Notes under the pieces: model-generated
The model's database searches: none
What the model saw: only the letters and a program-made list of their open reading frames with translations
What the model was told of the DNA's origin: nothing
Translations under genes and position numbers: made by a program
Shown here: piece after piece, positions 1 to 12,735 of the stretch
Position numbering within the stretch: the first letter of the stretch is position 1
How the letters are laid out: each line of letters begins with the position of its first letter
NCBI GenBank assembly: GCA_021495925.1
Contig: JAKEKT010000078.1
Span: forward strand, 1-64,000
Length of the DNA stretch: 64,000 bases
Direction of reading: 5' to 3'
From: Diplodia intermedia
Taxonomy: Eukaryota > Ascomycota > Dothideomycetes > Botryosphaeriales > Botryosphaeriaceae

Positions 1-183
1 ATTAATATATATTTTATTTAGAGATTATAAAGCCTAAAAAACGCTAAATTTTAAGCTATAAATTATAAAATTCTATAAAGATTTCGTAAAGTAATTATAT
101 TTTAAAGTTTTTTTTTTTTTTTTTTTTTTTAGTTTTTTAAAATTTTACTTAGGGCATTAGGTACTAATGGCTTTTCTAGCTAG
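1..183. other. AT-rich edge of the repeat island
   Basis: Extremely AT-rich sequence with a run of more than 20 T residues around 109-131, which could be the complement of a poly(A) tail of a minus-strand non-LTR element. It does not match the sequence next to the sister copy at 8557. No gene is visible. Confidence 0.4.
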
Positions 184-3100
184 TAATAGATATTACTAAA
201 GCCCTAGCTTTAATATAACTTCGAAGTTTGTACTTTTACTACTATAGATCTTTAAGGTAATTCTTAATTACGGCTCTTTCGTATAATATTTCTACGAATA
301 TTTTCTTTTACGATAACGAGGTTCTTTCGCCGGTTAGATTTAGACGTTTTACGTTTATTATATTCGAAAGCGTAGAATATAGTAGTTCTAAGCGAACGTT
401 AATCTACTCGATTATTAGAATTAAGAGGCGCGCTATTACTCTTTATACGGCTTAATCGTACCGAGTCGAAAGAATTTTAAGCGTAGAGAGTACTAGAGTT
501 AAATCTTCGTTATTACGTTTTCTATAAACTAGAAAACGCGCGAGATTAATATCTTTATAGCGTACGAAATCGTGCTAAGTCTAGAAGTCGAGATCTTATT
601 ATAGAGTTCGATAGACGAGCACGAAATCCTCGCTACTTAGCGTTTTATAAATCTCGAAGTACTACGGTCTCTAATAGATAATAGCTATAACGACTAATTA
701 CGAAATACGCTACGCTAGATAAGACGGTATTTTAGAAAATACGCTAAGAATCTAGCGCTAGTAGAGCGCTACGGTTTACGCTTCTTTAGACGAGAAATTC
801 TATAGCGGACGTTATATACGTATCGATTTCTACTCGATAGAGATACGATACGATAATTAGAGTTATTAATATCGCTTTAAGTAGCTCTTTATTATTATAG
901 TATTTTATAAACGATTAGTATTACTATATAGTTTAGCGCGCGTTTTCGCGTCTATTTATCGCGGCGCGGCCCGCTTCTATAGATACGTAATTTACGTTTC
1001 TTTAATTATCGCCCTTAATATCTTTTTCTACGTTAGTTTTTTCTTCTTTTTTTTTCTTTTCTTTCTCTCTTCTCTTAACGAAGTTATTCTTATTAATTCT
1101 TTATTCTTTTTAGCTCTCTTTCTCTATCGATTTCGTTTTTTCTACTTCTTATAGTTTTATTCTTTATAATTCGCTAGTTCTCTATCTTTTAAAGCGTCTT
1201 ACTCGAACGCGTCTTTCTTCTCGGCCCGTTCTATACTATTAGTTTTATATAGAATATCTCTTATTATATTCTTAAACTAGTTTCTTTACTTCTATTAGAG
1301 CGTCGTTCGCGATCTAAGAGTTATACGCTAGTCTCTAGTTCTTCTATTAGACTAGGTATTTTCTAATCTTTCGCCTCTAAATCGTTACTTTTCTTCTATC
1401 TAATAGTCTCGCGATTTCGTAAGGCGGGTCTTTAGCGTTCTATTCTATAATCGATTCTAGCTTTAAATATTTATTTCTTTCGTACGAATTCTTCTTTCTT
1501 AGTACCGGTTCTAGATGCGCTATTAATATAACTAGATAAATCCGCTATTTCGATAGTATTTCTAGCTTATAAGCGAGATTTTCGATCTTACGTATAATAG
1601 CGAACGGGCTAATCCTCTAATAGAAGAATTTTCGATTAGCGTAGCCTAGAATCTTATAGTCTTAATAAAGTCTAATAAATACGCGATCTTCTTTTTATAA
1701 TTAAAGCGGTTTATACTTACTATCGTAGCGACGTTTTTATTTAATAGCGGCGAATAATATTATCTCTTACGCTTCTCGCCTCGCCGCGTTTTATAGCTAT
1801 TTTCGATTTTAAGGCATTTCGACTATTACTATAAAAGGGTCGGTTCTTACGTTTATTTCTATTAATAGCTAGTTTAATATAAATTCGATTATCGTATTAA
1901 CCGCGTTATTTATTAAAGATTATAGATACGATAGCATCTTCGTCTATTTCGTTTCTAGAAACGTTACTATATAATATCGAATAGCTATCTCTACTATTTA
2001 ATTCATTCGCTTAGATTACCCGTTCGCTTAAAGATAGTAGACTATAGTTATATACTATTTAATTTCTAGCTTCTCGTAGACTTACTTCTAGAATTTTAAG
2101 ATAAATTTAGAGTCGCGATTTATAATTTATACTCTTAATAAACTCTATTTATACGCTAGAATCTTTCTAATATACTTATATATCTATAATTCGGCTTTCT
2201 AGTTCTTCTTTTTCTTAATAAGAAGAATCTTCTTTATAGTCTTATAGATTATCGTTAATAGCGTATCGTATACTTTCTACGTCGACGATAGCTTAACGAT
2301 AAAGTCTATTATTTAATACTCTTATAGTTCTATTACGTTCTAGATCGAGTTTAACTCTCTATATAGCGCATGTCTTTTTATAGAATAGAGCTAGTAAACT
2401 AGATAGTATCGTAGATATACTCTTAGTTTCTTCGTTATTCTATAAATAAGAAAGCCTATTCGTATACGATTATAGACTTTCTAGAAGCCTCTATAGTACT
2501 ACTTATTATACGCTAGCTTAAAGATCTCTTTCTCTACTAATTTAAATATATATAGTCTATACCTCTCGTCTTTTAAATCTACGTAGTAAACTAGACCGTT
2601 TTATAAAAAAAATCTTAAGCTCTATACTACTTTTAATATCTTATCTTCTTCGTCGTCTTTTCTAGTCTTTAAATATAGGACTCTAATTAGTTATTTATAA
2701 TATATATTTCGCTAATTTCTTCGTCTTTCTCTTTCTAATACTTCGGCTCTTAGCGTTAGTTTCGTATTCGATTCGAGTTTATTTCGGGCGATCGCTTTAC
2801 TTAGCGGGCTTAGAGCCGCGCGTTCTTCTATTATTAACGTTTTCTACGACTTTACTTTCTCTACTATCGTCGCTCTAAGCTCTTCTATCGCGTTCGATTA
2901 TATTAGCTTTACGTCTTCGCGTTCGCGGCTCGTCTTATTCGTAGTAGACTCTAACGACGTATTCTTATTAGTTATTTTCTTTAGCGCGCTCTCGCTAGTC
3001 GTCTCGTTTCGCGTTATTATATTATTTTTAATATCTTTTCGATTCGGGTTCTCTCTTTAGTCTTAGCTTATTATTCTTTTAATTTATTTCTCGTATCTTC

Positions 3101-4362
3101 TAGTCTAGGCTTCTACCGCGTTCTTCGTCTAAATTACTAATAGCACGCTTAGTATCTTACGCTAGTAGTTATTCTACTAGTATTCTTATCGAACTCGCTT
3201 CTTTATTTCGTCCGCTATCTCTACTACTATTATTAAGAAAATCTTTACTAGATCTAAAGTCTTCTTTAATTTCTCTAATATTAAATTATTACGATCGCCG
3301 ATAAGTCTACTTAGAGCGTCTAGTACTAGATAGATTTTTCTCGGTCTATAAAAGACTTTAAGGTCGAATTATAAGATATACTAACTTATAATTATAAGCT
3401 TTAGATTTATCTTATCGGTCGCTAAGGTTGTTTATAGATTATAGTACTAGACGATAAAGATAGCGGCGTAATAGTTAATAAAGAAGTAAGTACTTTTACT
3501 TAGTCTAGCGTATATTATATACTTCGTCTTTCTAAGAACCTATACTATTCCGGCTATCTCTAGCTTAATAGACTAGTATCTCGTTTCCGCGGGTTTTAGA
3601 ACCCGCGATAGAAACGCGATTAGTTATATAAGCTCGTCTATCTATAATTATATTTTATTATTTTATACGTCTAGCTTCGAATCGCTCTTTACGTAGTATA
3701 GTAAAGCGCTAAATTCGCGCTTCGAAACGTTTACGTCTACGTATAATCTTCGTTCTAGATTATAGTATATTAACTATAGAGGGTTTCTTAGATACTCTTA
3801 AATCGCGTTATACGCCGCCCTACGATTCTTAAGAGGTACGACCTTTATTCTTTTTATATACGTCTTTCTAGCGCTTTCTTTTATTAGACTTACTCGTAGT
3901 AGCGCTATTTTATAGTTAATTAGTAGCTTTACGATTTCTACGTAGTAGAATATTCTTAACTATAGTTATTCTATTACTTTAATCTAGTGTTCTAAGTTCT
4001 TTAGCGTTTCTAGAAAGAGTATATTAACTAGGGCTTTAGCTCTCTTCTTTATAAATTATAATTTAAAGACGTTAACTCTTTATTCTAGTAGTATCGCGTA
4101 CGAATATTCGACGAAGCTTTTCTTCGAGTTTAAGATAATTTCGAATTCGTTTAGCTTACGAAATACTTTATCTAAATAGTTTAGATATTTCTCTAATATT
4201 CGGTCGTAAATCGTAAGATCGTCGATATAGGCTCTACTAAAGTCGCGATAGTCTCTTAGAATCTAATCTAATTACCTCTAGACATACGCTACGAAGTTAA
4301 TATAATCTATTACTATAACGTTAAATAATTCTTATTTTCGATAAGAGTTTATCGTTAACTTA
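184..4362 (-). mobile_element. Ty3/gypsy pol fragment, truncated sister copy
   Basis: This segment is collinear with 8557-12735. The coordinate offset is 8,373 at the left end, in the middle (3541 against 11914) and at the right end, so the net indel over 4,179 bp is zero. On the minus strand it reads as the reverse transcriptase end of a gypsy-type pol: the catalytic YIDD box lies at about 4219-4230, followed by the 'LDKVFRKL' and 'SKKSF' blocks typical of Ty3-type RT. RNase H and integrase follow towards lower coordinates. It has no visible LTR, gag or protease, and stop codons are frequent. It appears more strongly mutated than the sister copy. It is dead. Confidence 0.85.
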
Positions 4363-5758
4363 ATTCTAAGTAAGAAAAAGAGCGATACCGCGAACTTAAA
4401 GTTCTATCGTATTATTTCTCTTCTTAATTATCTTAGAAAAGTACTAGAACGAATTACGACTAAAAGACTAGACTATCTAGCGAAGACCTTTAACCTTCTT
4501 TACTACATCTAAATTAGAGAAAGATTAAAGAAATCCGCGATCGATATCGTAATACTTTTATCGAATAAAGTAGAGAAGAACCGCCGTCTTAAACGTAAGA
4601 CCTTTATACTTTTTCTCGATGTTAAAAGCGCCTTTAATTACGTGGCCGAAGAATAACTTCTAGCTATAATAGCTCGAATCGGCATGCCGATTAATCTACT
4701 TACGTAGATAAAATCGTTTATGTCTATACGAATACTAAGCCTCGTGTTTAACGAAGAGAAAAAAGAGTTTAGTCTAATAGAGACGAATATTTCGTAAGAA
4801 AGCCTAGTCTCGTCTATTCTCTTTCTAATCTATCTTTAAGAGCTATTTTCCGCCTCTAAAGCTTCGTTTCTCTCTTATATCGACGATATTACGCTTATAG
4901 CTAGCTTCGGCAGCTAAAAACGTAATAAGGCGATTCTAGAGAAGAAGGCGGGTAAACTCTATACGCGGGGATAGAAAAATCATATCGAATTTAATCTAAA
5001 AAAGATAAAGCTTATTTACTTCGCCCGTTCTTTTAAGAAAGACTCGAAACCTCGTTCTATCTTAATTACGCTTTCTACGGGGGACGTAATAGAATCTAAA
5101 GAATAGGTTAAATAGCTAGAAATTTACTTCGACTACGGATTTATCTTTAAGACGTACGTATCTAAAAGAATTAGCTAGGCCCGTTCGACCTTCTATCGTC
5201 TCTCTAGACTAGCTAACGTCGAGAGAGGGCTTTCTTCTTACGCGGTTCGCTAGCTATATCTAGCTTGCGTTACTACGGTTATAGACTACGGCTCCGAAAT
5301 CTACTAGAAAAATTAGAGGTAGTTTACCCACTAATTTAGAGTTCTTTAGAATCTTATTCTACGAAAGATTCTAGAGGTTTTTAAGACTACCCCTATAATT
5401 CCTCTAGAAATAGAGAGTGGAATCCCACTAGCGGATATTCGTTTAAACGAGTAGTTACGAAAATATACTCTTAGAACGAATTTACTCGAAGAATTCTACT
5501 CTATTCGAATCGAACTAGAGAAGATTAATCTAGATCGACGGGTTTTAGATAGACCTACGTAGTTAGAGAAGATTAAACTTCTTTTAAAAATATAACCCGC
5601 GTCTTTAGAAGTAGTTAAACCCTTCTACTTTTCGCCGTAGTTACTCGAACTACTCTATTCGACTACGGTTAGCCCCTTAAATAAAGAGAAGTAGGCTAAG
5701 GCCTACGCGCTCGAAGTTAAGAAGGTATTCTCTAATCGAATAGCTATCTATTCTAACG
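4363..5758 (+). mobile_element. Tad-like LINE (non-LTR) reverse transcriptase fragment
   Basis: The plus strand carries a degraded non-LTR reverse transcriptase. Readable blocks in order are 'LLNYLRKVLERI', 'FLDVKSAFN' (normally LDVKGAFD) near 4610-4635, 'SSILFLIYL' near 4812, and the catalytic 'SYIDDITLI' near 4877-4903. Gln and Trp codons have become TAG or TAA throughout, as RIP would do. The 5' part (ORF1, endonuclease) is absent because the left edge abuts the gypsy fragment at 4362. The right edge ends exactly at the LTR of the 11.9-kb element, so that element probably inserted into this LINE. I could not identify the rest of the LINE on the far side of the LTR element. Confidence 0.82.
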
Positions 5759-5962
5759 TGGTAGGGAAAGCTATTATAAAACGGGTAGATCCCGATCTTA
5801 AAGATAGTAATCTAAAAAGTATATATATAATAATCTATCTAGATCGATCCGTAAGAATCGATCTCTTAAGAAGAAATTCGGTTCCCTCGCTATCTAGACT
5901 AGATTTAGTTCTAGTCTAAGATAGAAACCCGATCCGTTCTTATCTCGATTCGTACCGTAATA
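5759..5962 (-). repeat. 3' LTR of the gypsy-type element
   Basis: This is a 204-bp repeat. Read on the minus strand it begins TATTACGG (RIP-altered TGTTACGG) and ends CCCTACCA, giving TG...CA termini. Compared with the other LTR I count about 14 differences, all transitions, and no gaps. It is immediately preceded on the minus strand by a purine run fitting a polypurine tract. Confidence 0.88.
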
Positions 5963-5975
5963 ATTTCTCCCATCG
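5963..5975 (-). other. Probable polypurine tract
   Basis: Read on the minus strand the bases are GATGGGAGAAAT, directly upstream of the 3' LTR. Purine tracts in this position prime plus-strand DNA synthesis in LTR elements. The identification rests on position and composition only. Confidence 0.55.
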
Positions 5976-8556
5976 AATTTAACGAATATCATCCGTTAGA
6001 CCCTTCTTACGATGTAAATCGTTAAGCTATTATATAAAAGAAAAGCCTTTAGACCGTTAGATTTCGTTTCTTTTTCTTCGATATATAGGATTGCCGTTTC
6101 CTACTATTACTAAGTTTTTATACGCTAAAAATCTAAAACCTATTTTTCTTTTCTTCTAATACGTAGCGGCGGTATCGACTACTATTACCGGTTTCTAAAC
6201 TCGTATATCATCTACATAAAGAAAGAAAAGAAGAGAGAAGAAAAAAGAAAAAAGATAAGTATCGCTTTCGAGATATAGTTTTACGTTACGATCTTTCGAA
6301 ACGGTTTCGCTTTCTCGGCTTACGCGTTAGAAGATATATCGCTTAGTTTCTTTAATAAGATTCGAATCGTCTTAATACGCTTAGCGAATAATTCTATAAT
6401 TTAAAAGTCGTTCTTTCTCTTTTTTAGCGTTTCTAGCGTCTTAGACACCGGTTTCTAGTACTAGCGTTTTATGATACGTTCGTTAGCGATATTAGCTTAT
6501 AGTTTCTTAGCCTAGCGGCCCTTAATACTTTAAAACTATCTCGCCGATTTCTTTAGCGCTTCGATTCTCTTATCGAATAGCTCCGCGCCTTACGCTATAG
6601 CCTTCTTAGTTATAGCTTCGATAAATAGGTAATCGGGGTTATAGACGCTAAGCGCACTCGCGAAGTTTTATATAGCTTATTCTATATTATCTTTCTAGGT
6701 ATTGTATGCTTTCTATAGAGCTTTTTTACTTTAGCTTATATTCTATATCTATCTTTAGAGCTATCTACGCTATTCGTTTCTAGTTACCTCGTCTTTTACT
6801 TCGTCGAGCTTATTTATAGCCTTATCTATGCGGGTTTTCTACTATTATAGGGTTGCGTTAATGTCGACGAAGGCTTATGCGGTTAGCTTCGCCGCGTATA
6901 ATAGTTAGGCGACGGTCTAGAAGCCGATTCTATAGACTAGCTTAATATCTTCGGGCATCTTCGCTATTTCGCCGGCTTCGATATCGATCTTAACGAGGAG
7001 TTTCGCTTTACGTTAGATTCTATCGGGCGTGTTACTCTTCTCTTACTCTTTCTCTAGATTCTCGACGATCTACTCGATATACTACGTCTCGAATAGCTTA
7101 AGAATCTTACTTTCTTTCTTTATTTATAGACGTCTATTCTTTTGTATAAAGTTAACTTTTTAGCCGATCGTTTCTTTAACGAGGTAAGTAATGTTTATCG
7201 ATACTAAAAAGTAGACCTTCCCGCTATAATTCTTAATCTACTTAACTAAGTTCTTCTTTATTTCGAAAATCGTTATTATTTCGATTATCGCTACGTTATA
7301 GCCTTCTAGTGCGTTCTCTTTTATAATTCTTAGGCCTAGGGCTTTCGATATCTTCTTTTATACCGCTACGAAAAGATTCTTCGCGAGCTTAGTCTTCTTT
7401 ACGATAAGGTCCGCTAGCTAAATCGCGAATATCGGGCGCTAGAGTTTAATTCCCTCTACGGCGTATAACGCTATCTTATTTTAGTTCTAGCGCGCTTCTT
7501 TATTAGCTACTACCACGCTTTTATAGGCTTAGATATTTAGATAGATAGGCGACGGCTTCTCGGGCGTATATATAAGATCGCCCTTTAGATAGCTTTTAAT
7601 AACGCTCTCGATCTACTCTAGCTACTTATTCTTAAGCGTTATTCGTTTCGAATCTTCTATATTCTAATGCTTCTTATCTCTAGTATTAAACTTATAGAAT
7701 TAGAGTATCTTAGAGGTAGTAAGGCCCTAGTTCTTCTTAGAGGGGTCGAATTATTTCTTAAGCTATCTTGCGTTACGCCGCGATCCCGCGTTCTCTACTA
7801 GCTAGATTATTTCGTACTCGCCATAGTACGTGCGCCTATTATAGGCGCCGAATATCTTATCGCCGTTTGGCATAATTAGTAGTACCGGTCGGCCTAGCGG
7901 TTCGATACTATTCGTAGGGAAATCCTTCGTAGTATAGTTCGCTAGCTAAAACTAATAGAGCTAGCGGATCGTAAGATAACCGATAATTAGAGCCACGCGT
8001 AATATCTTATATACTAGATTATCGAAGAGAATAACGTTCTTCGAGAATAGATTATCTTCGCTAACGTTTAAGAACACGTCGTATAGTATAAGATTCTTTA
8101 TTTTCTTTATCGTAATAGAGTGCTTTACTATTTCGAACGTCTATTTCGTTCTCTCGAACTTTCTTTTCGTCGTCTTTTCGAAGCACTATTTACGATACTT
8201 ATACTCGAATACGCTTATCGTTTTAGCTACTAGAGATATAGTTACTAGAAATAAGATGCTTTACGAAGTCGATACTACTATCTTAATTTCGTAGTAGATC
8301 GCGTTAAGCGTCTCGGCTAAGTTCTATAGATACTATTCGAAAGAGTAAGCTACCACGGATATTATCTATAGTAGTAGATCCCCGTTACGATAGTTCTAGA
8401 ATCGCTAGAATTATTCTTCGGCGAGCTACTAGTCTATAAAGGCCTACGCTTAGCGATCGATGTATAGCGCTCGATAGATCGCCTAGAAGTTTTCTATAGT
8501 AAAGCTATAGCGCTCTAGATCTAAGAGCTTCGGTCGTAGTTATTTCGCGATGCGAA
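5963..8556 (-). other. Extra segment between pol and 3' LTR, degraded minus-strand frame
   Basis: This 2.6-kb segment lies inside the LTR element but outside the region shared with the sister copy, whose homology stops at 8557. On the minus strand around 7,870-7,150 long stretches read as protein when Q/W-to-stop changes are ignored, for example near 'MPNGDKIFGAYNRRTYYGEYEI'-like text, but I recognise no family. It could be an additional 3' ORF of the retroelement or an unrelated older insertion. Either way it is RIP-mutated and non-functional. Confidence 0.5.
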
Positions 8557-11500
8557 TAATAGATGTTACTAAAGCCCTAGCTTTAATATAACTTCGGGGT
8601 TCGTACTTCTACTACTATAGATCTTTAAGATAATTCTTAATTACGGCTCTTTTATATAGTGTTTCTACGAATGTTTTCTCTTACGATAACGAGGTTCTTT
8701 CGCCGATTAGATTTAGATGTTCTACGTCTATTATATCCGAAAGCGTAGAGTATAGTGGTTTTAGGCGGACGTCGATCTACTCGGTTATCGGGATTAGAAG
8801 GCGCGCTATTACCCTTTATACGGCTTAATCGTATCGGATTAAAAGAATTTTAAGCGTAGAGAGTACTAGAGTTAGATCTTCGTCGTTACGTTTTCTACGG
8901 ACTAGAAAACGCGCGAGGTTAATATCTTTATAACGTACGAAATCGTGCTAAGTCTAGAAGTTAAGATCTTATTATAGGGTTCGATAGACGAGCACGAAAT
9001 CCTCGCTACTTAGCGTTTCGTAGATCTTAAAGTACTACGGTCTCTAGTAGATAATAGCTATAATAACTAATTACGGAATACGCTACGCTAGATAAGGCGA
9101 TGTTTTAGAAAATACGCTAAGAATTTAGCGCTAGTAGAGCGCTACGGTTTACGCTTCTTTAGACGAGGGATTCTATAGCGGGCGTTATATACGTATCGGT
9201 TTCTACTCGATAGAAATATAGTGCGACGATTAGAGTTATCGATGTCGCTTCGAGTAGCTCTTTATTATTATAGTGTTTCGTAAACGGTTAGCGTTACTAT
9301 ATGATTTAGCGCGCGTTTCCGCGTTCGTTTATCGCGGCGCGGTTCGCTTCTATAGGTACGCGGTTCGCGTTCTCTTAGTTATCGCCCTTAATATCTTTTT
9401 CTACGTTAGTTTTTTCTTCTTTTTTTTTCTTTTCTTTCTCTCTTCTCTCGACGAAGTTATTCTTATTAATTCTTCGTTCTTTTCGACTCTCTTTCTCTAT
9501 CGGTTTCGTCTTTTCTACTTCTTACGATTTCGTTCTTTATAATCCGCTAGTTCTCTATCTTTCGAAGCGTCTTACTCGGGCGCGTCTTTCTTCTTAGCCC
9601 GTTCTATACTATTAGTTTTATATAAGATGTCTCTCGTCGTATTCTCGAACTAGTTTCTTTGCTTCTATTAGAGCGTCGTTCGCGATCTAAGAGTTATACG
9701 CTAGTTTCTAGCCCTTCTATTAAACTAGATATTTTCTAATCTTTCGTCTCTAGATCGTCGCTTTTCTTCTATCTAATAGTCTCGCGATTTCGTAAGGCGG
9801 GTCTTTAGCGTTTTATTCTATAACCGGCTCTAGCTTCGAGTATTCGTTTCTTTCGTACGAATTCTTCTCTCTTAATACCGGTTCTAGATACGCTATTAAT
9901 ATAACTAGATGGATTCGCTATTTCGATGGTATTTCTAGCTCGTAAGCGAGATTTCCGATCTTACGTATAATAGCGAACGGGCCGATCCTCTAATAGAAGA
10001 ATTTTTAATCGGCGTAGTCTAGAGTCTTATAGCCTTAATAGAGTCTAACGAACACGCGATCTTCTTTTCGTAATCGAAGCGGTTTATGCTTACTATTATA
10101 GCGGCGTTTTTATTCGATAGCGGCGAATAATATCGCCTCTTACGCTTCTCGCCTCGCCGCGTTTCGTAGCTATTTTCGATTCTAAGACATTTCGGCTATT
10201 ACTACGAGAGGGTTAGTTCTTACGTTTATCTCTATTAATAGCTAGTTCGGTGTAAATTCGGTTATCGTATTAACCGCGTTATTTATCGAAGATTATAGGT
10301 GCGGTAGTATCTCCGTCTATTTCGTTTCTAGAAACGTTACTACGTAATATTAGATAGCTATCTCTACTATTTAATTCGTTCGCTCGAATTGCCCGTTCGC
10401 TTAGAGGTAGTAGGCCGTAGTTATATACTATTTAATTTCTAGCTTCTCGTAGACTTGCTTCTAGAATTTCGAGATAAATTTAGGGTCGCGATCCGTAATT
10501 TACACTCTCGATAAATCTTATTTATACGCTAGAATCTTTCTAATATACTTATATATCTATAATTCGGCTCTTTAGTTCTTCTTTTTCTTAATAAGAAGAA
10601 TCTTCTTTATAGCCTTATAGGTTATCGTTAATAGCGTATCGTATGCTTTCTACGTCGGCGATAGCTTAATAATAAAGTCTATTATTTAATACTTTCGTAG
10701 TTCTATTACGTTCTAGATCGGGTTTAACTTCTTATATAGCGCATGCCTTTTTATAAAATAGAGCTAGTAAACTAGATAGTATCGTAGGTATACTCTTAGT
10801 TTCTTCGCTATTCTACGAATAAGAAAGCCCGTTTATATACGATTATAGACTCTTTAGAAGTCTTTATAGTACTACTTATTATACGCTAGCTTAAAGATCT
10901 CTTTCTCTACTAATTTAGATATATATAGTCTATGCCTTCCGTCTTCCGAATCTACGTAGTAAACTAGGCCGTTTCGTAGAAAAAATCTTAAGCTCTATAC
11001 TACTTTCGATACCTCGTCTTCTTCGTCGTCTTCTCTAATCTCTAAGTATAGGGCTCTAGTTAGTTATCTATGGTGTGCGTTTTATTAATTTCTTCGTCTT
11101 TCTCTTTCTAATACTTCGGCTCTTAGCGCCGGTTCTATATTCGATTCGAGTTTATTTCGGGCGATCGCTTCGCTTAGCGGGCTTAGAGCCGCGCGTTCTT
11201 CTATCGTTAGCGTTCTCTACGACTTTACTTTCTCTACCGTCGCCGCTCTAAGCTCTTCTATCGCGTTCGACTATACCGGCTCTACGTCTTCGCGTTCGCG
11301 GCCCGTCTTATTTATAATAGACTCTAACGGCGTGTTCTTATTAGTTATTTTCTTCGACGCGCTCTCGCTAGTCGTCTCGTTTCGCGTTATTATATCGTTT
11401 TTAATATCTTTCTAATTCGGGTTCTCTCTTTAGTCTTAGCTCGCCGTTCTTTCGATTTATTTCTCGTGTCTTCTAGTCTAGGCTTCTACCGCGTTCTTCG

Positions 11501-12735
11501 CCCGGATTATTAATAGTACGCTTAGTATCTTACGCTAGTAGTTATTCTACTAGTATTCTTATCGGACTCGCTTCTTTATTTCGTCCGCTATCTCTACTAC
11601 TATTATCGAGAAAACCTCTACTAGATCTAGCGTCTTCTCTAATTTCTCTAATATCGAATCGTTATAATCGCCGATAAGTCTACTTAGAGCGTCTAGTACT
11701 AGATAGGTTTTTTCTAGTCTATAAAAGACTTTAAGATTAAATTACGAGATATACTAACTTACGGTTACGAGCTTTAGATTTATTTTATCGGTCGCTAAGG
11801 TTATTTATAGGTTGTAGTACTAGGCGATAAAAATAGCGGCGTAGTAATCGATAAAGAAGTAAGTACTTTTACTTAGTCTAGCGTGTATTATATGCTTCGT
11901 CTTTCTAAGAACCTATACTATTCCGGCTATCTCTAGCTCGATAGGCTAGTATCTCGTTTCCGCGGGTTTTAGAACCCGCGATAGAAACGCGATTAGTTAT
12001 ATAAGCTCGTCTATCTATAGTTATATTTTATTATTCTATACGTCTAGCTCCGGATCGCCCTTTACGTAATATAGTAGAGCGCCGAATCCGCGCTTCGAGA
12101 CGTTTACGTCTACGTATAATCTTCGTTTCGAATTATAGTATATTAACTATAGAGGGTTTCTTAGATGTTCTCGAATCGCGTCGTACGCCGTTCTACGATT
12201 CTCGAGAGGTACGATCTTTATTCTTTTTATATACGTCTTTCTAGCGCTTTCTTTTACCGGACTCGCTCGTAGTAGCGCTATTTTATAGTCGGTTAGTAGC
12301 TTTACGATTTCTACGTAGTAGGATATTCTCGACTATAGCTATTCTATTACTCTAATCTAGTATTCTAGGTTCTTTAGCGTTTCTAGAAAGAATATATTAA
12401 CTAGGGCTTTAGCTCTCTTCTTCGTAGATTATAATTCGAAGGCGTTAACTCTTTATTCTAGTAGTATCGCGTACGGGTATTCGACGAAGCTTTTCTTTAG
12501 ATTTAAGATAATTTCGAATTCGTCTAGCTTACGAAACACTTTATCTAAATAGTTTAGATGCCCCTCTAACGTTTAGTCGTAGATCGTAAGGTCATCGATA
12601 TAGACTCTATTAAAGTCGCGATAGTCTCTTAGAATCTAATTTAATTATCTCTAGATATACGCTACGAAGTTAATATAACCTATTACTACGACGTTAAATA
12701 ATTCTTATTTCCGATAAGAGTTTATTATTAACTTA
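8557..12735 (-). pseudogene. Degraded gypsy pol, RT to integrase (copy shared with 184-4362)
   Basis: This is the pol part of the LTR element. Read on the minus strand, the RT active site YIDD lies near 12,590-12,601. The integrase zinc-binding block is near 10,740-10,900, with text such as 'YLRYYLVYQLY' and 'IKRHALYKKLNPI', where Cys and His positions have become Tyr, as expected from C-to-T on the opposite strand. Many in-frame stops are present. The segment aligns without net gaps to the fragment at 184-4362. Confidence 0.82.

Noticed and set aside
9273..9542. 89-codon open frame, plus strand
   Set aside because: It lies within the RIP-mutated gypsy pol on the opposite strand; the Phe-rich translation comes from a T-rich tract.
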